Assembly (NCBI GenBank): GCA_021399445.1
Contig: JAJTUQ010000003.1
Span: forward strand, 1,178,001-1,242,000
From: Xylogone sp. PMI_703
Taxonomy: Eukaryota; Ascomycota; Leotiomycetes
DNA: 64,000 nucleotides
Reading direction: 5' to 3'
Every line of letters begins with the position of its first letter. The stretch's first letter is position 1. Positions 60,880 through 64,000 of this stretch are shown in pieces. The notes under the pieces were generated by a model that did no database searches, had not been told where the DNA came from, and saw only the letters and a program-made list of their open reading frames with translations. Both the position numbers and the translations under genes were made by a program.

Positions 60880-62497
60880 CTACAATTTGACTGGAAACCT
60901 CTCCCGAAGCTTCTTACCATAATAATAAAGAATTAGTGGCACAGGATAAAGCAGCAACAAGATAAGTGCCAGCAAGCTATTGCCCCAGCCATAGTCAAGC
61001 CGAGAATAGAGTGGCGCACCACAGAATGGCAGGAATGCTCCGGCAATGGTACGTGTGATAAGCACAGCGCTCAACGCCGATGCAGCTGCAGTCGCGTCAA
61101 ACACATCTACCAAGTAGATTTGCGTTAGTAGCATGACGAACAAGGACCCAAATCCAATGACAAGAGTGCCGAGAATAGGGACAATCCAATGAGTTTTTTT
61201 CTCACTAGACCAGCCATACCATAGAAAGCCTATTGTGGCAGTTGGAGAGAACCACAGCATTAGCAGGAGACGTCTTTCAGGGCCAGCTCCAACCGCTCCA
61301 TGCTTCATAATCTTGTCGCTAAGCTTGGCCAATATGGCCATCCCTAGCAGCGTACCAATGCCAAAAGCTAGATAGATGAGGCCTTGTATGCCGACAGAGA
61401 AGCCGTACTGACTTTCAAACACTTGAGGAAATGTGTCAAAGAGCATGAACATGAGGCCAAATACATATGCATTGTACAGCGATACAGAGAGCACAACAGG
61501 AGAGAAGATGAGCATTTTGGTCGGGCGAACGAGGGCGCGGACCAAGAAGCGGGCAGGGGATAAGTCACCAATTTTGTTGACGCGGGATACAGCCATGTAG
61601 GCATTGCTGCCACTGATCTTGCGGAGTCGTGCTGCTTTGTTCTTGAGCAGAGTGGCTTCGTTCGTCTCACGTAGGACTATCAGGCCCACAAGTAATGAAA
61701 TACCACCCTGAAATAGCAATTGCTGATTAGCGCGTCTGTTTACAGAATCATGTATCTGTGCATAGAGTACTCACTAGTATAGAAAGCAAACGGAATGTCC
61801 ATCGCCAGCCAACTGTCTGGGACATGAATCCTCCTGCAATGGGCCCAACAATAGGTCCGAGTTGAGGACCAAGGCCCCAAACCGCCATGTACTTGCCACG
61901 ATCCTTTGGAGGAACCAGATCTGCTACTGTAGCCCCTCCACATGCCATGGGCACGGATCCAGCGCAACCAGCCAGGAAACGGAAAATAAGGAACGATGTA
62001 GTGCTTTTGCTAAACGCACAGCCCAGAGTAAAGGCCAACCAAGTGGTGTTCGACGCATGGTACAACCACAGGCGACCATATAGCTCCGACAGCGGTGCAA
62101 CTATCACGCCTGCACAGAAACCCAGCACGTAGATGGTGAGTGACATGGTGGCGACAATGGAGGTGGTGATGTGGAACTCTTCAACGAGTTGCTGGACCCC
62201 GGGCGCAAACATAGTTGCTGCCAGAGTCATGTTGAGAGAAAAGATGCCAATAGGGATAATCTGCGCCAAACGCATTGGCGTTGTCCAGTTCCTAGGATTA
62301 GATGGGTCATCTGGCCCGTCCCAGTCAACCTCTAGTTCATTTTTACTAGGAAGAGTGGTATCATTGCTTGCTGGTGTTGGAGACTTTTGCGAAGCAAGGC
62401 TTTGTCTCTCCGTGTCGGACACACTTAGGGGTATTTCTTTTGTTGCTGCCATAGTGATTCCAAATTTCTGCTCTAACACGCGACGGGCGCTGTTCAT
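60880..62497 (-). CDS. DHA1-type MFS drug/metabolite exporter, 2 exons
   Basis: Exons 62497-61775 and 61707-60880 give 516 aa (or 501 from the second Met at 62452). A cytosolic N-terminus with 'VDWDGPDDPSNPRNW' leads into TM1, as in polyamine/fluconazole-type DHA1 transporters. 'APLSELYGRLWLYHAS' (motif A region), 'GCAGSVPMACGGATVADLVPPKDRGKYMAVWGLGPQLGPIVGPIAGG' (motif C region), a central loop and six more TM segments follow, ending 'KKLRERFPVKL'. It sits in the plasma membrane, likely exporting the cluster's product or giving self-resistance (inference from position). Intact. It is divergent from the multicopper oxidase gene, with 482 bp between starts. Confidence 0.92.
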
Positions 62498-62979
62498 AGC
62501 TCTTGATAGTGGTTGTCCGTCGAGTCTTAGGTTCGGTCGTAATTGGTATTTTGCATGCCGGCTTAAGAGAGAAATGAAGGTGTCTGTCTAGATAACCAAC
62601 TCCAGCATCTCCTTGCTATCCAGTACCCTACGTCTCATTAAGACGGAATACGGGCAGAAAGGGCCCAGTCCAGGTAGCCTGCATCGATTGTCCCGATAAT
62701 AAATGTCCGAGAGAGCGTGCCCTGGGCTAGCATACCCACATGCATGCTGTCGGTATAATTTGGCGAGGCGGTTCGGAGTGTTGTTACTGCAAGAACATCC
62801 CTTCGCTGCATGGTAGACCAATACCGATTTCACCTCAGCGCAAGCAAGGCATAAACAAGCCCAGGTCAGCCACGAAGTTAGATAAACATGTCAGGTACCC
62901 AGGCAATTCCTTCGACAAGTCCAAATCGACATTGTAATCAAACCACAGCTAACCGAAGTGGAATATCCTGGAGGTAAAA
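62498..62979. promoter_or_regulatory. Divergent promoter region, MFS exporter / multicopper oxidase
   Basis: A shared 482-bp upstream region for two genes that would be expected to act on the same product. No specific site identified. Confidence 0.4.
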
Positions 62980-64000
62980 ATGGCTCCTTCCTGCAATTGG
63001 CTAGTTCTTGGCCTTCTACTCCAAGCTGTCTTAGCAGCTTGCACTCGATACTATGACTTCACCATCACTTGGGAAGATGGAGCTCCAGATGGCCAGGTTA
63101 GGAAAATGTTCAAGATCAATGGTCAATTTCCAGGCCCAACTATAACCCTGAATGAGAGCGATGATGTCGTTGTAACGGTTAAGAACTTGTCGCCGAAGAA
63201 CACCACTATCCACTTCCACGGTATGTCTTAGTACCGTGCTTCTGATATAGTGAAATTTCATGTTGTTCTAGAAAAGCGCATCCTAACACAATCCCTCTAG
63301 GTATTGAAATGATTGGCACTCCTTGGTCTGACGGAACTCCTGGCCTTTCTCAGAATGAAATTCAGCCGGGGCGGAAATTTGTCTACCGCTGGAAAGCAAC
63401 GCAGCACGGCTCGTTCTGGTACCACGGCCACACTCAGAGTCAGTTGGAAGATGGTCTTCTTGGACCTATTGTCATTCACCCAGCACCCAGCACGCCTGAT
63501 CCCTACCATTTCATAACACGAAATAGCAAATCTCTTGCAGCCATCCGTCGCGCGGAGCAGAACCGCACTCCACTCGTGCTGTCTGACTGGCGGAAGCTCG
63601 TCTCCGATGTAGTATGGGACTCTTCAAAGGTCACAGGAGTGCCAACTCCATGTTTTGATTCCATGCTTCTCAATGGCAAAGGTCAAGTTAATTGTCTGAC
63701 TCCGGCTGAGCAAAACGCAATCATCATGCCGGAGCAAATTGGGATTCTTAGCTCTATCAATGGATCTAAGCTCACTGATAAATCGTGAGTAAACCGACTG
63801 CTTACGCTTGACCTAAGCTGTATTATCCAATCTCTCCACTACAAACTAACAATTTTGCAGATGCCTTCCTCCTGAGATTATTGCAGCATATGGCCCTTCC
63901 TGGGGTAATCCAGATGTTGCTGCTGTCCCACACAACTTCTTCTACGGCTGCAATGCTACCAAGACTCCTTATCTAACATTTCCCATAACTCAGCAAAGAG
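62980..64000 (+). CDS. Multicopper oxidase (laccase-like), partial at window edge, at least 3 exons
   Basis: Exons 62980-63220, 63301-63784 and 63861 to beyond 64000. Signal peptide 'MAPSCNWLVLGLLLQAVLA'. The first cupredoxin domain has 'FPGPTITLNESDDVVVTVKN', the first copper motif 'IHFHG' (the intron splits the Gly codon) and the second 'WYHGHTQSQ'. A middle domain starts 'TPLVLSDW...GVPTPCFDSMLLNGKGQVNC'. The remaining copper sites lie outside the window. HFHG in place of the usual HWHG is seen in some ascomycete pigment-cluster oxidases. In such clusters laccase-like enzymes couple phenols, e.g. to dimers or polymers. Secreted or cell-wall located. Confidence 0.9.

Overview
The window reads as nuclear DNA of a filamentous ascomycete (Pezizomycotina). 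The evidence is genes with many short introns (about 48-107 nt, with GT...AG ends and CTAAC/CTGAC-type branch points), a HET-domain gene, a CFEM/Pth11-type receptor, Zn2Cys6 regulators of the AflR type and a non-reducing polyketide synthase. I cannot place it to genus. Most genes are broken up in a naive ORF view. I rebuilt exon structures by hand, and the exon sums close to whole codons for every gene called intact.

Left half (0-31 kb): general accessory genes. In order: a small SnoaL-like protein (-); a long decayed GH55-like/LysM/cysteine-repeat wall-type gene (-, pseudogene); an SRPBCC protein (-); a TIM-barrel amidohydrolase (-); a Jen1-like MFS carboxylate transporter (+); a 6PGDH/DUF1932-type dehydrogenase (-); a HET protein (-); a fungal TRP/YVC1-like channel (-); a membrane RING protein (+); an NmrA-like protein (+); an 8-exon CFEM-7TM receptor (+); an SDR (+); and a 5'-truncated remnant that resembles the C-terminus of a family-20-type hydrolase (+).

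Right half (31-64 kb): a polyketide cluster of the atrochrysone (anthraquinone/anthrone) kind. It holds a TE-less SAT-KS-AT-PT-ACP synthase (31.5-37.1 kb, -) and the stand-alone metallo-beta-lactamase thioesterase expected to release its product (46.2-47.2 kb, +). Two AflR-like Zn2Cys6 regulators (42.7-44.0 kb + and 49.5-50.9 kb -) and an AflS/AflJ-like co-regulator with a degenerate SAM site (54.8-56.2 kb, -) lie with them. An atypical short-chain reductase (57.3-58.1 kb, -), a decayed NTF2-like gene (58.7-58.9 kb, -), a small secreted protein (59.4-60.2 kb, +), a DHA1-type MFS exporter (60.9-62.5 kb, -) and a multicopper oxidase cut by the window edge (63.0 kb to the end, +) follow. Working model (inference): the PKS and thioesterase make an atrochrysone-type acid, the reductase and the laccase-like oxidase modify or couple it, the MFS exports it, and the AflR/AflS-like proteins control expression. 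I see no anthrone oxygenase, decarboxylase, Baeyer-Villiger enzyme or P450 in the window.

The cluster is loosely packed: 5.6 kb (37.1-42.7), 2.3 kb (44.0-46.2), 2.3 kb (47.2-49.5) and 3.9 kb (50.9-54.8) hold no gene I can support.
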